DNA of 9,794 nucleotides. Origin: JBBRYB01 sp038238115. GTDB lineage: Bacteria > Actinomycetota > Actinomycetes > Propionibacteriales > Nocardioidaceae. The notes beneath the pieces were generated by a model. The model was given only the letters and a program-made list of their open reading frames with translations. It had not been told where the DNA came from and made no database searches. Of this stretch, positions 1-6,869 are shown piece by piece (the stretch's first letter is position 1; each line of letters opens with the position of its first letter). Location of the stretch: the NCBI GenBank assembly GCA_038238115.1, contig JBBRYB010000095.1, forward strand, positions 1 to 9,794. Direction: 5' to 3'. The position numbers and the translations under genes are program-made.

Positions 1-155
1 ACAGCCACTCCCCCGGGCCTTGGGCGGCCGAGTTCGAGCTCGCGCCTGCGCACCTAACAGCTCTCCATCGCGGATCTCACCAGGAAGCGAGCCGGTTCAT
101 GCCAGGGAGAGGAAGAGCTCGCGGATTCGCGCGGGGCACCTCAGCGTGTAACGAT

Positions 156-542
156 ATGCGCATGAAGACAGATGGCGACGCGGCGCAGGTCCTCTTGCCT
201 GAGGAGGAGCCGGTTGACCTGGCCGTCGAGATCTTCCGGATGCTCGCCGACGCCACCCGCATCAAACTTCTCTGGATCCTGGCCGCCGGCGAGGCCCCGG
301 TCGGCGACCTGACCGACGCCGTCGCCAAACCACAGGCACTCGTCTCCCAGCACCTCGCCAAGCTCCGCATGGCCCGGCTCGTGACCACACGCCGCCAGGG
401 CAGCCACGTCTTCTACCAGCTCGCGAACAACCACGTGAGCCAGCTCGTTGCCGACGCCATCCACAACGCCGAGCACGCAGGACCAGGCGTCCCCTCCCAC
501 CACCTGCCGGCCGTCGACCCCATGCCCAGAAAGCAAAGCTGA
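156..542 (+). CDS. kmtR: KmtR-type ArsR/SmtB nickel-cobalt sensing repressor
   Basis: Winged-helix metal sensor expected to repress its own operon until Ni(II) or Co(II) binds. From the ATG at 156 it is 128 residues. The ArsR core starts at FRMLADATR, and the recognition helix region LVSQHLAKLRMARLV lies near residues 62-76. The decisive evidence is the C-terminal ligand set: H93, E106, H107, H115 and H116, with spacings +13, +14, +22 and +23 from the first His. This is the same spacing as the H88/E101/H102/H110/H111 set I recall for M. tuberculosis KmtR (Rv0827c), and the NAEHAGPG...HH context also fits. There is no CmtR-type CxxxC. The frame is open upstream to the window edge and another ATG lies at 99, but family length favours 156 (or 162); neither has a clear Shine-Dalgarno. 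The stop overlaps the next ATG by one base, so the two genes are translationally coupled. Confidence 0.9.
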   Translation: MRMKTDGDAAQVLLPEEEPVDLAVEIFRMLADATRIKLLWILAAGEAPVGDLTDAVAKPQALVSQHLAKLRMARLVTTRRQGSHVFYQLANNHVSQLVADAIHNAEHAGPGVPSHHLPAVDPMPRKQS

Positions 543-1630
543 TGGCTTATCCGACCCAGCGCGACGATGGCAGCCACCCCATGGCCCACGCCCACGACCA
601 CGCCCACGAGCACGAGCAAGGGCATGAGCACGAGCATGCTGGTGGTCTTCGAGGCATGCTGGCCGACATCTTCAGACCGCACAGTCACGACGCCGTAGAC
701 TCCGTCGACAGCGCCCTCGAAGCCAGCGCCGAGGGCATCCGCGCGGTCAAGATCAGCCTGATCGCCCTCGGCCTCACGGCAGTCGCCCAAGCACTACTCG
801 TGATCCTCACGGGGTCTGTCGCGCTACTCGCCGACACCATCCACAACTTCTCCGACGCGCTCACCGCCGTGCCCCTGTGGATCGCCTTCGCCCTAGGACT
901 GCGCCGAGCGAACGACCGCTACACCTACGGCTACGGTCGCGCCGAAGACCTCGCCGGAATCTTCATAGTCCTCATGATCGCTGCCTCCGCCGTCGTCGCC
1001 GGATACGAGTCGATCAACCGCCTGCTCGACCCCTCCCCCCTCAGCCACCCGTGGGTCGTCGTCGCTGCAGGAGTGGTCGGATTCCTGGGCAACGAGCTCG
1101 TCGCCACATACCGCATCCGTGTAGGAAGTCGCATCGGCTCCGCGGCCCTAGTCGCCGACGGAGTACACTCCCGCACCGACGGGTTCACCTCCCTCGCGGT
1201 GGTGGGCGGTGCGATCGGTGTCATGGCAGGGTTCCCTCTTGCCGACCCAGTCATCGGACTTCTGATCACTCTTGCAATCCTCGCCGTGCTGCGCGGCGCC
1301 GCGACTGACATCTACCGCCACCTCATGGACGCGGTCGACCCCGAGCTGACAGCAGAGGCGACCGCGACCCTTCGGGCCACACCCGGGGTGATCGAGACCG
1401 AACACATCCGGCTTCGCTGGATCGGGCACCGGATCACCGCGGAGGCAGGGATCGTCGTCGACCAACAACTTGATCTCATCGCAGCCCACGACATCGCCAC
1501 ACAGGCACACCACCGACTGCTCCACGAAATACCGAAACTCGCAGCCGTCACCATCCATGTCAGCCCCCAAGGCGGAACCGGGACCGACCACCACCAGATC
1601 CTCTCCCACCACCAGGACTCCGCCCTGTGA
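542..1630 (+). CDS. CDF-family metal exporter with His-rich N-terminus (probable Ni/Co/Zn efflux)
   Basis: Inner-membrane cation diffusion facilitator that would export divalent metal in exchange for protons. The 362 residues show a His/Glu-rich cytosolic head (about 15-32, repeated HxH/HEHE), six hydrophobic segments between about 70 and 255, and a cytoplasmic C-terminal ferredoxin-like domain (about 265-345, ending TIHVSP). The transport-site pairs are visible as HNFSD in TM2 (H101, D105) and HSRTD in TM5 (H209, D213). This 2-His/2-Asp arrangement is typical of Zn/Co/Ni CDFs. The start ATG at 542 overlaps the kmtR stop; ATG 581 is an alternative that still keeps the His-rich head. In M. tuberculosis KmtR represses a CDF gene (Rv2025c), so the pairing supports Ni/Co efflux, but metal choice is inference. 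Confidence 0.92.
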   Translation: MAYPTQRDDGSHPMAHAHDHAHEHEQGHEHEHAGGLRGMLADIFRPHSHDAVDSVDSALEASAEGIRAVKISLIALGLTAVAQALLVILTGSVALLADTIHNFSDALTAVPLWIAFALGLRRANDRYTYGYGRAEDLAGIFIVLMIAASAVVAGYESINRLLDPSPLSHPWVVVAAGVVGFLGNELVATYRIRVGSRIGSAALVADGVHSRTDGFTSLAVVGGAIGVMAGFPLADPVIGLLITLAILAVLRGAATDIYRHLMDAVDPELTAEATATLRATPGVIETEHIRLRWIGHRITAEAGIVVDQQLDLIAAHDIATQAHHRLLHEIPKLAAVTIHVSPQGGTGTDHHQILSHHQDSAL

Positions 1631-1649
1631 CCCTCTGGCCCCCTTCGCA

Positions 1650-1663
1650 CAGTCCCGGGACTG
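1650..1663. repeat. 14-bp perfect palindrome after the CDF gene
   Basis: CAGTCCC/GGGACTG is a perfect inverted repeat with no loop, in the short gap between the CDF stop and the next promoter. There is no T-run after it, so it is not a classical terminator. It could be a weak hairpin at the operon end or a protein-binding site. Confidence 0.35.
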
Positions 1664-1694
1664 GCCGTGTCACTAGCCGGCGCTGCACCCTCGG

Positions 1695-1739
1695 TTGACA
1701 CACCGAAGGTCGTTAGTAGAAACTTACCGTTAGTGACTA
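1695..1739 (+). promoter_or_regulatory. Promoter and candidate ArsR operator before the detoxification operon
   Basis: A perfect -35 TTGACA (1695-1700) is followed after 16 bases by TAGAAA (1717-1722), a moderate -10. The GTG start lies 10 bases further on, so the transcript would have almost no leader. Over the -10 lies an imperfect inverted repeat GTTAGTagaaACTTAC (1712-1727), and over the start codon TAGT-G-ACTA (1731-1739). CGTTAGT occurs twice, 17 bases apart (1711 and 1728). This fits autorepression by the ArsR protein encoded just downstream. The promoter is seen directly; its operator role is inferred. Confidence 0.55.
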
Positions 1740-2068
1740 CTTACACGCTTGATGGCTGGGCTGCGCTCGGGGACCCGACGCGGCGGACTATCTTTGCCCG
1801 GCTCGCCGCCGCCCCGAGCGCGGTAGGCGAGCTGGCCGACACCATGCCCGTCTCTCGGCCCGCGGTCTCCCAGCACCTCAAGATCCTCAAGAACGCCGGT
1901 CTCGTCATGGATGAGCGCGCCGGAGCCCGACGCATCTACTGGGTCAACGAGTCCGGCCTACGCCAGATGCGCGCTGAGCTCGACACGTTCTGGAGCGACA
2001 CCCTCGCTGCGTACAAACGAGCTGTCGAAGGACCCGACAATCAGCAACCATCCGGAAGGCACCCATGA
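1733..2068 (+). CDS. ArsR-family winged-helix regulator (non-metal type, paired with SRPBCC proteins)
   Basis: DNA-binding regulator, 111 residues from the GTG at 1733. A GTG at 1667 in the same frame would add 22 residues, but it would start upstream of the TTGACA promoter, and family members usually begin near the TTYTLDGWAALGDPTRR motif. The helix-turn-helix region VGELADTMPVSRPAVSQHLKILKNAGLV lies at about 31-58, split here as VGELADTMPVSR and PAVSQHLKILKNAGLV. There is no cysteine and no His/Asp ligand pattern in the last helix, so metal sensing is unlikely. The C-terminal WVNESGLRQM region matches the ArsR subgroup that is commonly encoded with AHSA1/SRPBCC proteins. It overlaps the next gene by ATGA (2065-2068). 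An organic effector or indirect signal is plausible but not shown. Confidence 0.88.
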   Translation: MTTYTLDGWAALGDPTRRTIFARLAAAPSAVGELADTMPVSRPAVSQHLKILKNAGLVMDERAGARRIYWVNESGLRQMRAELDTFWSDTLAAYKRAVEGPDNQQPSGRHP

Positions 2069-2556
2069 CCCAGGCGACCGAACCGACCGCAGTGCATGCC
2101 TCGATCGAGGTCATCGCATCCCAGCAACGCGCGTTCGATGTGTTCACACGCGACTTCGGCGCGTTCAAGCCGCCGGAGCACAACCTGCTCGAGGTGCCCA
2201 TCGCCGAGACCGTCGTCGAGACCCACGTCGGCGGCCGCATCATCGACCGCGGCGCCGACGGCACCGAATGCCCGTGGGCCACCGTCCTGGCCCACGAGCC
2301 CCCCGACCGGTTCGTGTTCAGCTGGAACATCAGCCCGCATTGGCAGGTTGAGACCGACACCGACAAGCGCAGCGAGGTCGAGGTCACCTTCACCGCCGTG
2401 GCCGGGGGGCGCACCCGCGTCGACATCGAGCACCGCCATCTCGATCGTCACGGCGAGGGATGGGCCGGCGTGCGCGACGGCGTCAGTACCGGCGAGGGAT
2501 GGCCGCACTACCTGGGTCGGTATGCCGAACTGCTCACCAGCGGAGGAGGCAGATGA
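2065..2556 (+). CDS. SRPBCC (AHSA1-like) domain protein
   Basis: Cytosolic protein of 163 residues with the START/Bet v1-like fold, which forms a hydrophobic ligand pocket. Visible family features are an N-terminal beta strand with the AFDVFTRDFGAF helix (about 23-34), VGGRIIDRGADG (about 56-67), EPPDRFVFSWNISP (about 78-91), and the C-terminal GWPHYLGRYAELL helix (about 144-156) that closes the pocket. The start is well supported: GGAAGG (2054-2059) lies five bases upstream and the ATG overlaps the ArsR stop. These proteins accompany ArsR regulators in many actinomycetes and are variously annotated as Hsp90-ATPase-activator-like. The ligand is unknown. Coupling to the regulator suggests it acts on, or carries, the same small molecule. 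Confidence 0.85.
   Translation: MTQATEPTAVHASIEVIASQQRAFDVFTRDFGAFKPPEHNLLEVPIAETVVETHVGGRIIDRGADGTECPWATVLAHEPPDRFVFSWNISPHWQVETDTDKRSEVEVTFTAVAGGRTRVDIEHRHLDRHGEGWAGVRDGVSTGEGWPHYLGRYAELLTSGGGR
2542..2549 (+). promoter_or_regulatory. Strong ribosome binding site for the second SRPBCC gene
   Basis: GGAGGAGG lies three bases before the ATG at 2553 (six counting from the first GGAGG) and inside the end of the previous gene. It decides the start: the frame is open back to 2460, but no upstream start has such a site. Confidence 0.7.
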
Positions 2557-2990
2557 CCACCACGAGCGTGGACATCGAGCGCCCCGCGGCCGACGTGTTC
2601 ACCTACGTGATTGACCCGGCTCATTTCCACGAGTGGCAACAAGGCGTCGTCAGCGGCGGAATGAAGGAACCAGGCACCCCCGCCGTCGGGTCCCACTGCA
2701 CCATGACCCGGCGTATCGGTGGCGCCAACCGGCCCTCCACGTCGGTAGTGACCAGGATGGACCCGCCCACGGCCTGGGCGGTACGCGGCATCGACGGGCC
2801 TATCCGCGCCCGGGTCGACGTCACCGTCCTAGCCCTCGGCGACACCCGCACCCGTGTCACCATCGAGGTCGACTTCGAGGGCCACGGCATCGGCAAGGCG
2901 CTCGTCGCGCTCGTCGTGCGACGTCAAGCAGCCAAGGAGATGCCCGCCAACTGTCAGCGCCTCAAGGACCGCTTGGAGTCGAGCACGTAG
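2553..2990 (+). CDS. SRPBCC / polyketide cyclase-like protein
   Basis: A second START-fold protein, 145 residues, coupled to the first by an ATGA overlap. It opens with the typical pattern TSVDIERPAADVFTYVIDP (residues 4-22), in which a strand leads into the first helix, followed by HFHEWQQGVVSG. Later come the strand pair RVDVTVLALGDTRTRVTIEV (about 90-109) and a C-terminal amphipathic helix ending in ANCQRLKDRLES. It is diverged from its neighbour, so this is not a recent duplication. Its place before a flavin hydroxylase recalls SRPBCC cyclases or ligand-binding proteins next to oxygenases in aromatic or polyketide metabolism. No catalytic residue can be assigned. Confidence 0.85.
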   Translation: MTTTSVDIERPAADVFTYVIDPAHFHEWQQGVVSGGMKEPGTPAVGSHCTMTRRIGGANRPSTSVVTRMDPPTAWAVRGIDGPIRARVDVTVLALGDTRTRVTIEVDFEGHGIGKALVALVVRRQAAKEMPANCQRLKDRLESST

Positions 2991-3053
2991 CCAACCGCGA
3001 GAACCAAGCGCGGCCCGTCTGGCGCGGCCGTGCGAACCCGACAAGCATGAGGC

Positions 3054-4718
3054 ATGACCTCGTCTGAGCCGGATCGCGTCGATGAGCCCACCGACCTCGC
3101 GCACGACGCCGATGTCGACGTCTTGATCGCCGGTGCGGGGCCGACGGGTCTGACTCTGGCCACGCAGCTCACCGCGTTCGGTGTGTCGGTAAAGGTTGTC
3201 GACGCCAAGGCACACCCGGTCGCGGAGTCCCGGGCATTGGCACTCCAGCCACGCACCCTCGAGGTCCTGCGCGGCAGCGTCACCGGTCGGCTGCTCGAGC
3301 ACGGCAACCCTGCCGTCCGGCTGCAGTGGCACGCAGGCGACCGGACCGCGACCCTGCCGCTGTTCGACATGGGTATGGACGACACCGCCTACCCGTTCCT
3401 GCAGTTCCTTTCCCAGGCCGAGACCGAACAAGCCCTCATCGACCACCTCGCACAACATCACGTGGACGTAAACTGGAACACCCGGCTGGTCGGCCACACC
3501 ACAGCCCGCGACGGGAGTCTGCTGTGTGACCTCATCGACGCGACCGGGCTACCCACGGCGGTGAAGGCTCGGTATCTGGTCGGGTGCGACGGCGCGCACT
3601 CGACGGTTCGAGAGGAGGCCGAGATCGCTTTCACCGGCGGCCCCTACCCGGAGACCTTTCTCCTCGCGGACACCGACGCCGTCGGACTCGAGCCGGACAC
3701 TGCGCACGTCTGGTTCGGTGCCAACGGGCCACTGTTCTTCTTCCCACTCATACGACCGGCGGCCTGGCGGCTGCTCACCCCACGTCCCGGCAGCGGCCAC
3801 GAGAGCCATCCTCGGCCGGTCGACGCGGGACCTGCGGATCTCGACGAGCTGCAGTCGGTCGTCGATACCGCGACCGATGGCACCGTTCGACTTGCGACCC
3901 CGGTATGGTCGACCGCCTTCCAGATCCACCATCGCCAAGCCAGCACCTACCGAGTCGGCTCGGTGTTCCTGGCCGGCGACGCCGCCCACATCCACAGCCC
4001 CGCGGGTGCGCAGGGCATGAACACCGGCATTCAAGACGCGGTCAACCTCGGCTGGAAGCTCGCCCTGGTCTGTCGCGCAATCGCCAGCGAACGCCTCCTG
4101 GACACCTACGACCTCGAACGCCGCCCCGTCGGCGCATCCGTGCTCCGCTTCACCGACCGTGCCTTCACCGCCGTCATCTCGACCTCACCGCTCATCCGGT
4201 TCGCCCGCACTCACCTCGCCCCACGCGGTCTCGCGCTCGCCGGCCGGCTGCCGCGCGCCCGCGCGATCGCGTTCCGCACCGTCTCCCAGCTCGGCGTGCG
4301 CTACCCAGACTCCCTCGGCACGCCCGGCGACGGGCATCCCGTGACCTCGCTGTTGCGCAGATGGGGCGCCCGGGTGCCGCATCCCCGCCCGGGCGAGCGC
4401 CTCCCAGCCGTCGGGGTTGAAGTAGGCGGCAGCACGCGTTGGTTCCTCGACGTATTGACCGACCCAGCGTTCCACCTGCTGCTGTGCGGGTCGCCCTCGG
4501 CGTGGGACGAACCTGCCTTGGCCTCAATGAGCCGCCAGTACGACGCACTGGTGCGGGTCCATCGCGTCAGCCCAGTCACCGACGCCTTCGCAGACCACTG
4601 GGGCGTGCGCGACACCGCACACCTGCTCATCCGCCCGGACGGACACCTCGCCTACCGGCGCGAGGACACCGACCTGTCAGGTGCCGTGACACTGCTCGCC
4701 CGCTGGCTGAGTGGATAG
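3054..4718 (+). CDS. FAD-dependent aromatic monooxygenase (PheA/TfdB/MhpA-type)
   Basis: Single-component flavin hydroxylase that would use NAD(P)H and O2 to hydroxylate an aromatic or polyketide-like substrate. The 554 residues carry the three class-A marks: the Rossmann GAGPTG (27-32) with the acidic D50 closing strand 2; the DG motif CDGAHSTVR (178-186); and GDAAHIHSPAGAQGMNTG (308-325), which binds FAD. The NLGWKLA helix follows (331-337). The final 110 residues or so form the thioredoxin-like domain seen in phenol hydroxylases, with RPDGHLAYR at 527-535. Length fits that subgroup and is longer than UbiH or Rox-type enzymes. It lies 63 bases after the SRPBCC genes on the same strand, probably in their operon. 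No good Shine-Dalgarno precedes the ATG at 3054, so the exact start is uncertain. The substrate cannot be read from sequence; drug inactivation and catabolism are both possible. Confidence 0.92.
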   Translation: MTSSEPDRVDEPTDLAHDADVDVLIAGAGPTGLTLATQLTAFGVSVKVVDAKAHPVAESRALALQPRTLEVLRGSVTGRLLEHGNPAVRLQWHAGDRTATLPLFDMGMDDTAYPFLQFLSQAETEQALIDHLAQHHVDVNWNTRLVGHTTARDGSLLCDLIDATGLPTAVKARYLVGCDGAHSTVREEAEIAFTGGPYPETFLLADTDAVGLEPDTAHVWFGANGPLFFFPLIRPAAWRLLTPRPGSGHESHPRPVDAGPADLDELQSVVDTATDGTVRLATPVWSTAFQIHHRQASTYRVGSVFLAGDAAHIHSPAGAQGMNTGIQDAVNLGWKLALVCRAIASERLLDTYDLERRPVGASVLRFTDRAFTAVISTSPLIRFARTHLAPRGLALAGRLPRARAIAFRTVSQLGVRYPDSLGTPGDGHPVTSLLRRWGARVPHPRPGERLPAVGVEVGGSTRWFLDVLTDPAFHLLLCGSPSAWDEPALASMSRQYDALVRVHRVSPVTDAFADHWGVRDTAHLLIRPDGHLAYRREDTDLSGAVTLLARWLSG

Positions 4719-4736
4719 CGCACAAGTTGCCGGGGC

Positions 4737-4748
4737 TAGGCTCATGGT
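4737..4748 (+). promoter_or_regulatory. -10-like hexamer for a leaderless start
   Basis: TAGGCT (4737-4742) lies six bases before the GTG at 4749. This is the actinobacterial TANNNT -10 at the spacing that yields a leaderless mRNA. No convincing -35 is seen. The same hexamer precedes the DUF6153 gene at a similar distance. Confidence 0.4.
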
Positions 4749-4940
4749 GTGTCACGCAGCGTCCTCCAACGCATCCACAATCCGCGCAACCGCGAGTGCG
4801 GCTGTGACCCCGATTGCTGGTGCCGTCGAACGGCGCTCGGCCGGGCCGTCAAGTGGTGGCTTCCCGCCAGGCTGGTCGGTCTGCGCCACAAAAACGACCA
4901 ACTGGCCGCGTGGAAACGAGAACGCGACGAGGGCGTCTAG
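4749..4940 (+). CDS. Small Cys-cluster protein (CxCx3CxC), unknown function
   Basis: A 63-residue basic protein from a GTG start; an in-frame TAG at 4737-4739 excludes a longer one. Residues 17-25 read CGCDPDCWC, giving four cysteines (C17, C19, C23, C25) in a compact cluster that could hold Zn, Cu or another thiophilic metal, with H10 nearby as a possible fifth ligand. After it comes an aromatic/basic stretch RAVKWWLPARLVGLRHKN (about 32-49) and a charged tail. I believe similar short proteins occur in other actinomycetes, but know no assigned function. The coding frame is supported by this patterned sequence and by convergence onto the next minus-strand gene. Overlapping reading frames here lack such a pattern. 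Confidence 0.72.
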   Translation: MSRSVLQRIHNPRNRECGCDPDCWCRRTALGRAVKWWLPARLVGLRHKNDQLAAWKRERDEGV

Positions 4941-4992
4941 CTCCGCCTCGAGCCGAACCACGGTCGCAATCGTCGAGTGATGCTCAATGCGC

Positions 4993-5586
4993 TCACTGGA
5001 GCTGCACCACGATCTTCTGATTGGGCTCGAGACGAAGTTGCATCGGATCGCCGGTCACTGGGGAGCCGTTGGAGGTAACTACTACCTTCTGTCCGGCTTT
5101 CGACCGAACCCCACCGATCTGGGTGGTGGTCAACTTGACGCCCCACTGCGTGAACACCTGGCCCAGCGTGAACGCTTCGCCAGCCCTGCTGGCCTCGATG
5201 TGGATGCTGCCGTCACCCTCATGGGTGTGGACAGCGGACATGGCACCCGTGTCTGGATCGACGCCGATGCCAGGCGCCACCGGCACCTGCTCGCCGTTGA
5301 TGATGATCCGAAGCTGAGGGTGGTAGTGCTCGGCCATGCCCATCGGCCCCAGGTCGAGGCCGGCACTGGCCACCCTGGCTGGCACATCGGCTGGCGCCGG
5401 CCACGGCGGCATCGAAGTACCGCCCTGCTCGGCTGACCCGCTGGCTGGCTGGTTCTGCGGGGATGAGCCGGCGTCGGTTGCGGAGTTGTTGCTGCAACCC
5501 GCCAGGGTGCCGACGAGCACGAAAGCGAGCGCTGCAGTCGAGACCGTGCGCCGAGCCCAAGCGGCTCGATTGAATGGAGCTGTCAT
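4993..5586 (-). CDS. His-rich secreted lipoprotein, unknown function
   Basis: Predicted lipoprotein of 197 residues. The ATG at 5586 puts a classical signal peptide at the N-terminus: basic residues to R13, hydrophobic core about 15-28, lipobox LAGC with C31 as the lipidated Cys. The upstream ATG at 5658 would bury the signal 24 residues inside and is rejected. A low-complexity Ser/Gln/Gly linker (32-58) leads to a beta-rich domain with paired-His motifs HYHPQL (87-92) and HTHEGDGSIHIE (120-131), then FTLGQVFTQWGV (139-150). This domain recurs in envelope proteins of actinomycetes and other bacteria. The alternating His residues could bind Cu or Zn, but this is inference. It lies 131 bases downstream of the DUF305 gene on the same strand and is probably co-regulated. 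Confidence 0.85.
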   Translation of the reverse strand: MTAPFNRAAWARRTVSTAALAFVLVGTLAGCSNNSATDAGSSPQNQPASGSAEQGGTSMPPWPAPADVPARVASAGLDLGPMGMAEHYHPQLRIIINGEQVPVAPGIGVDPDTGAMSAVHTHEGDGSIHIEASRAGEAFTLGQVFTQWGVKLTTTQIGGVRSKAGQKVVVTSNGSPVTGDPMQLRLEPNQKIVVQLQ

Positions 5587-5717
5587 GTTGTTGCCTATCG
5601 ATACAAGTGGTGGAATGGGGCGGCTCGTCACCACCAGGCCATGGCCGGGCGTAGTCAAGGTCGACGACCACGCCCAGCTAGAGCAGCACTGCCAGCTCGG
5701 CCCGGAGACTGAGCCCG

Positions 5718-6320
5718 CTAGGACTTGAGCTTGTTCATCACGGCGATTTCGGAGGTCTGATCGACCTCAATCTTCTTGGCGATGGCCACGGCGTCGCCGT
5801 TCTTGCCGTCTTTCTGCTCCGTCTTGGCCATCTCGATGGCTGACGAGTGGTGACTGACCATCATGGTGAGGAACATGCGGTCGAAGGCCGGCCCAGTCGC
5901 AGCGTCAAGCTTCTTCATGTCGGCGTCACTCATCATGCCGGTCATGTCTCCGCTGGAGTGGTCCATGCCGCTCATGGAGTCGGACGGAACCTTCTTGCCC
6001 CAGTCTTTAAGCCAGCCGCTCATCGTCTCGATGTCAGGTCCTTGAGCGGCCTTGATCTTGTCGGCCAGCTGCTTGACCTCAGAAGTCGAGGCGTGCATCT
6101 GAGCCATCTTGGCCATCTCGACGGCCTGCTTGTGGTGCGGGATCATCGACTGAGCGAACGTGACGTCGGCGGCGTTGAAGTCAGCGCTGCTGGCGCTGCT
6201 CGCACTGCTGCTGGCACTGGTAGACGTGGTGGTGCTGCTAGAGCTACTGCCGTTCCCGCAGCCGGCAACGGTGAGCGCCGCCACGAGGGCGAGCGCAACA
6301 AGACTGAGTGGTTTCTTCAT
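5718..6320 (-). CDS. DUF305 lipoprotein (ferritin-like, copper-associated family)
   Basis: Exported lipid-anchored protein, 200 residues. Signal peptide with lipobox VAGC (lipidated C21), then a Ser/Thr linker (24-46). The DUF305 domain follows, with two hallmark repeats, SMIPHHKQAVEMA (58-70) and MVSHHSSAIEMA (154-165); each HH pair sits on a predicted helix of a four-helix bundle. Between them lies a Met/His-rich stretch (SMSGMDHSSGDMTGMM, 115-130) suited to Cu(I) binding. DUF305 genes commonly sit in copper or heavy-metal resistance clusters, though the biochemical role is unsettled. The start is fixed by AGGAGA eight bases upstream. The gene lies 78 bases after DUF6153. Confidence 0.93.
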   Translation of the reverse strand: MKKPLSLVALALVAALTVAGCGNGSSSSSTTTSTSASSSASSASSADFNAADVTFAQSMIPHHKQAVEMAKMAQMHASTSEVKQLADKIKAAQGPDIETMSGWLKDWGKKVPSDSMSGMDHSSGDMTGMMSDADMKKLDAATGPAFDRMFLTMMVSHHSSAIEMAKTEQKDGKNGDAVAIAKKIEVDQTSEIAVMNKLKS

Positions 6321-6328
6321 TGGTTGTA

Positions 6329-6334
6329 TCTCCT
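6329..6334 (-). promoter_or_regulatory. Ribosome binding site of the DUF305 gene
   Basis: On the minus strand AGGAGA precedes the ATG at 6320 by eight bases. It confirms the start that exposes the lipoprotein signal peptide. Confidence 0.65.
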
Positions 6335-6398
6335 GAGTGGTCTGTCGAATGAGGGCATGCGAACGCTGGGGGCCCGCTACAGGGGCGGTCCCAGCTGA

Positions 6399-6869
6399 TC
6401 AGCAGCGCTGAATCGACAGAGCAGTCAGTGATGCCGGGTCGGGGTCCCGCCCTGGATGCTGCAGCACCGCTCGGGCCTGGCGGGCCAGCATCCGCAGCAG
6501 CGAGCGAACCCGGCCGCCGAGTAGGAAGCGCACCAAGGCAATCAGCCCCGCCGCCAGGATCGCTACGCACATCGCTGCCATGCCCATGTCCAGGCCACGG
6601 GGCCAGGATGCGCCTCCGGCCTTCATCTCGTACACGCTGTGGGCGCCGGGCAGGCCAACTTGATGACCACGCCCGGCCGTCAAGCTAGCGTCCGCCCCAG
6701 CGGCGCTCATGGGCAATTCTGCCATCACGGCCTCCGCAACGCTCCCCATGGCAACGGCGTTGTGACCGTCGAGCCCGTGCATGCCGAACAAGCCGGCGAG
6801 CACCAAGATCAAAGCGGCCAGGCGCAGCCCGGGACGGGCTGAAATCACGCGGAGTCGGCCGGTGCTCAC
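6399..6869 (-). CDS. DUF6153-like small membrane protein
   Basis: Protein of 156 residues from a GTG at 6869. Its first transmembrane segment, LRLAALILVLAGLFGMHGL (about 15-33), ends in the family-typical GMHG before a His/Met-containing outer loop (H31, H36, several Met). A second segment (about 95-116, starting MGMAAMCVAIL) is followed by a basic cytoplasmic tail ending in Cys. The frame is open to 7133, but the first 88 residues of that longer form lack family features and lie opposite another small gene. DUF6153 genes are often beside DUF305 genes in actinomycetes, as here. The role is unknown; envelope copper handling is a context-based guess. TAGGCT lies seven bases before the GTG, suggesting a leaderless mRNA that starts the three-gene minus-strand set. 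Confidence 0.8.
   Translation of the reverse strand: MSTGRLRVISARPGLRLAALILVLAGLFGMHGLDGHNAVAMGSVAEAVMAELPMSAAGADASLTAGRGHQVGLPGAHSVYEMKAGGASWPRGLDMGMAAMCVAILAAGLIALVRFLLGGRVRSLLRMLARQARAVLQHPGRDPDPASLTALSIQRC

Noticed and set aside
3..155. Upstream extension of the kmtR frame (open to the left edge, ATG at 99)
   Set aside because: The added sequence is Arg/Gly-rich without ArsR features and would make the protein longer than KmtR. The core is complete from 156.
153..167. ATGCGCAT palindrome at the kmtR start as a KmtR operator
   Set aside because: Only eight bases pair, it is part of the start codons, and I cannot recall the KmtR box reliably enough to match it.
2460..2552. Upstream start for the second SRPBCC protein
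   Set aside because: The extension is Arg-rich out-of-frame reading of the previous gene, and the strong GGAGGAGG favours 2553.
3584..4420. Long second plus-strand frame within the monooxygenase gene
   Set aside because: Arg/Pro/His-rich composition typical of a shifted frame in high-GC coding DNA; the hydroxylase frame has all family motifs.
4711..4980. 89-residue plus-strand reading frame overlapping the Cys-cluster gene
   Set aside because: Low-complexity Ala/Ser/Thr composition without structure pattern; the alternative frame carries the ordered Cys motif.
4976..4997. AGTGA...TCACT inverted repeat between convergent genes as a terminator
   Set aside because: Five-base arms, a 12-base loop and no T-run on either strand; too weak to call.
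5587..5658. 24-residue extension of the His-rich lipoprotein
   Set aside because: It would place the lipobox at residue 55, too deep for a signal peptide; ATG 5586 gives C31.
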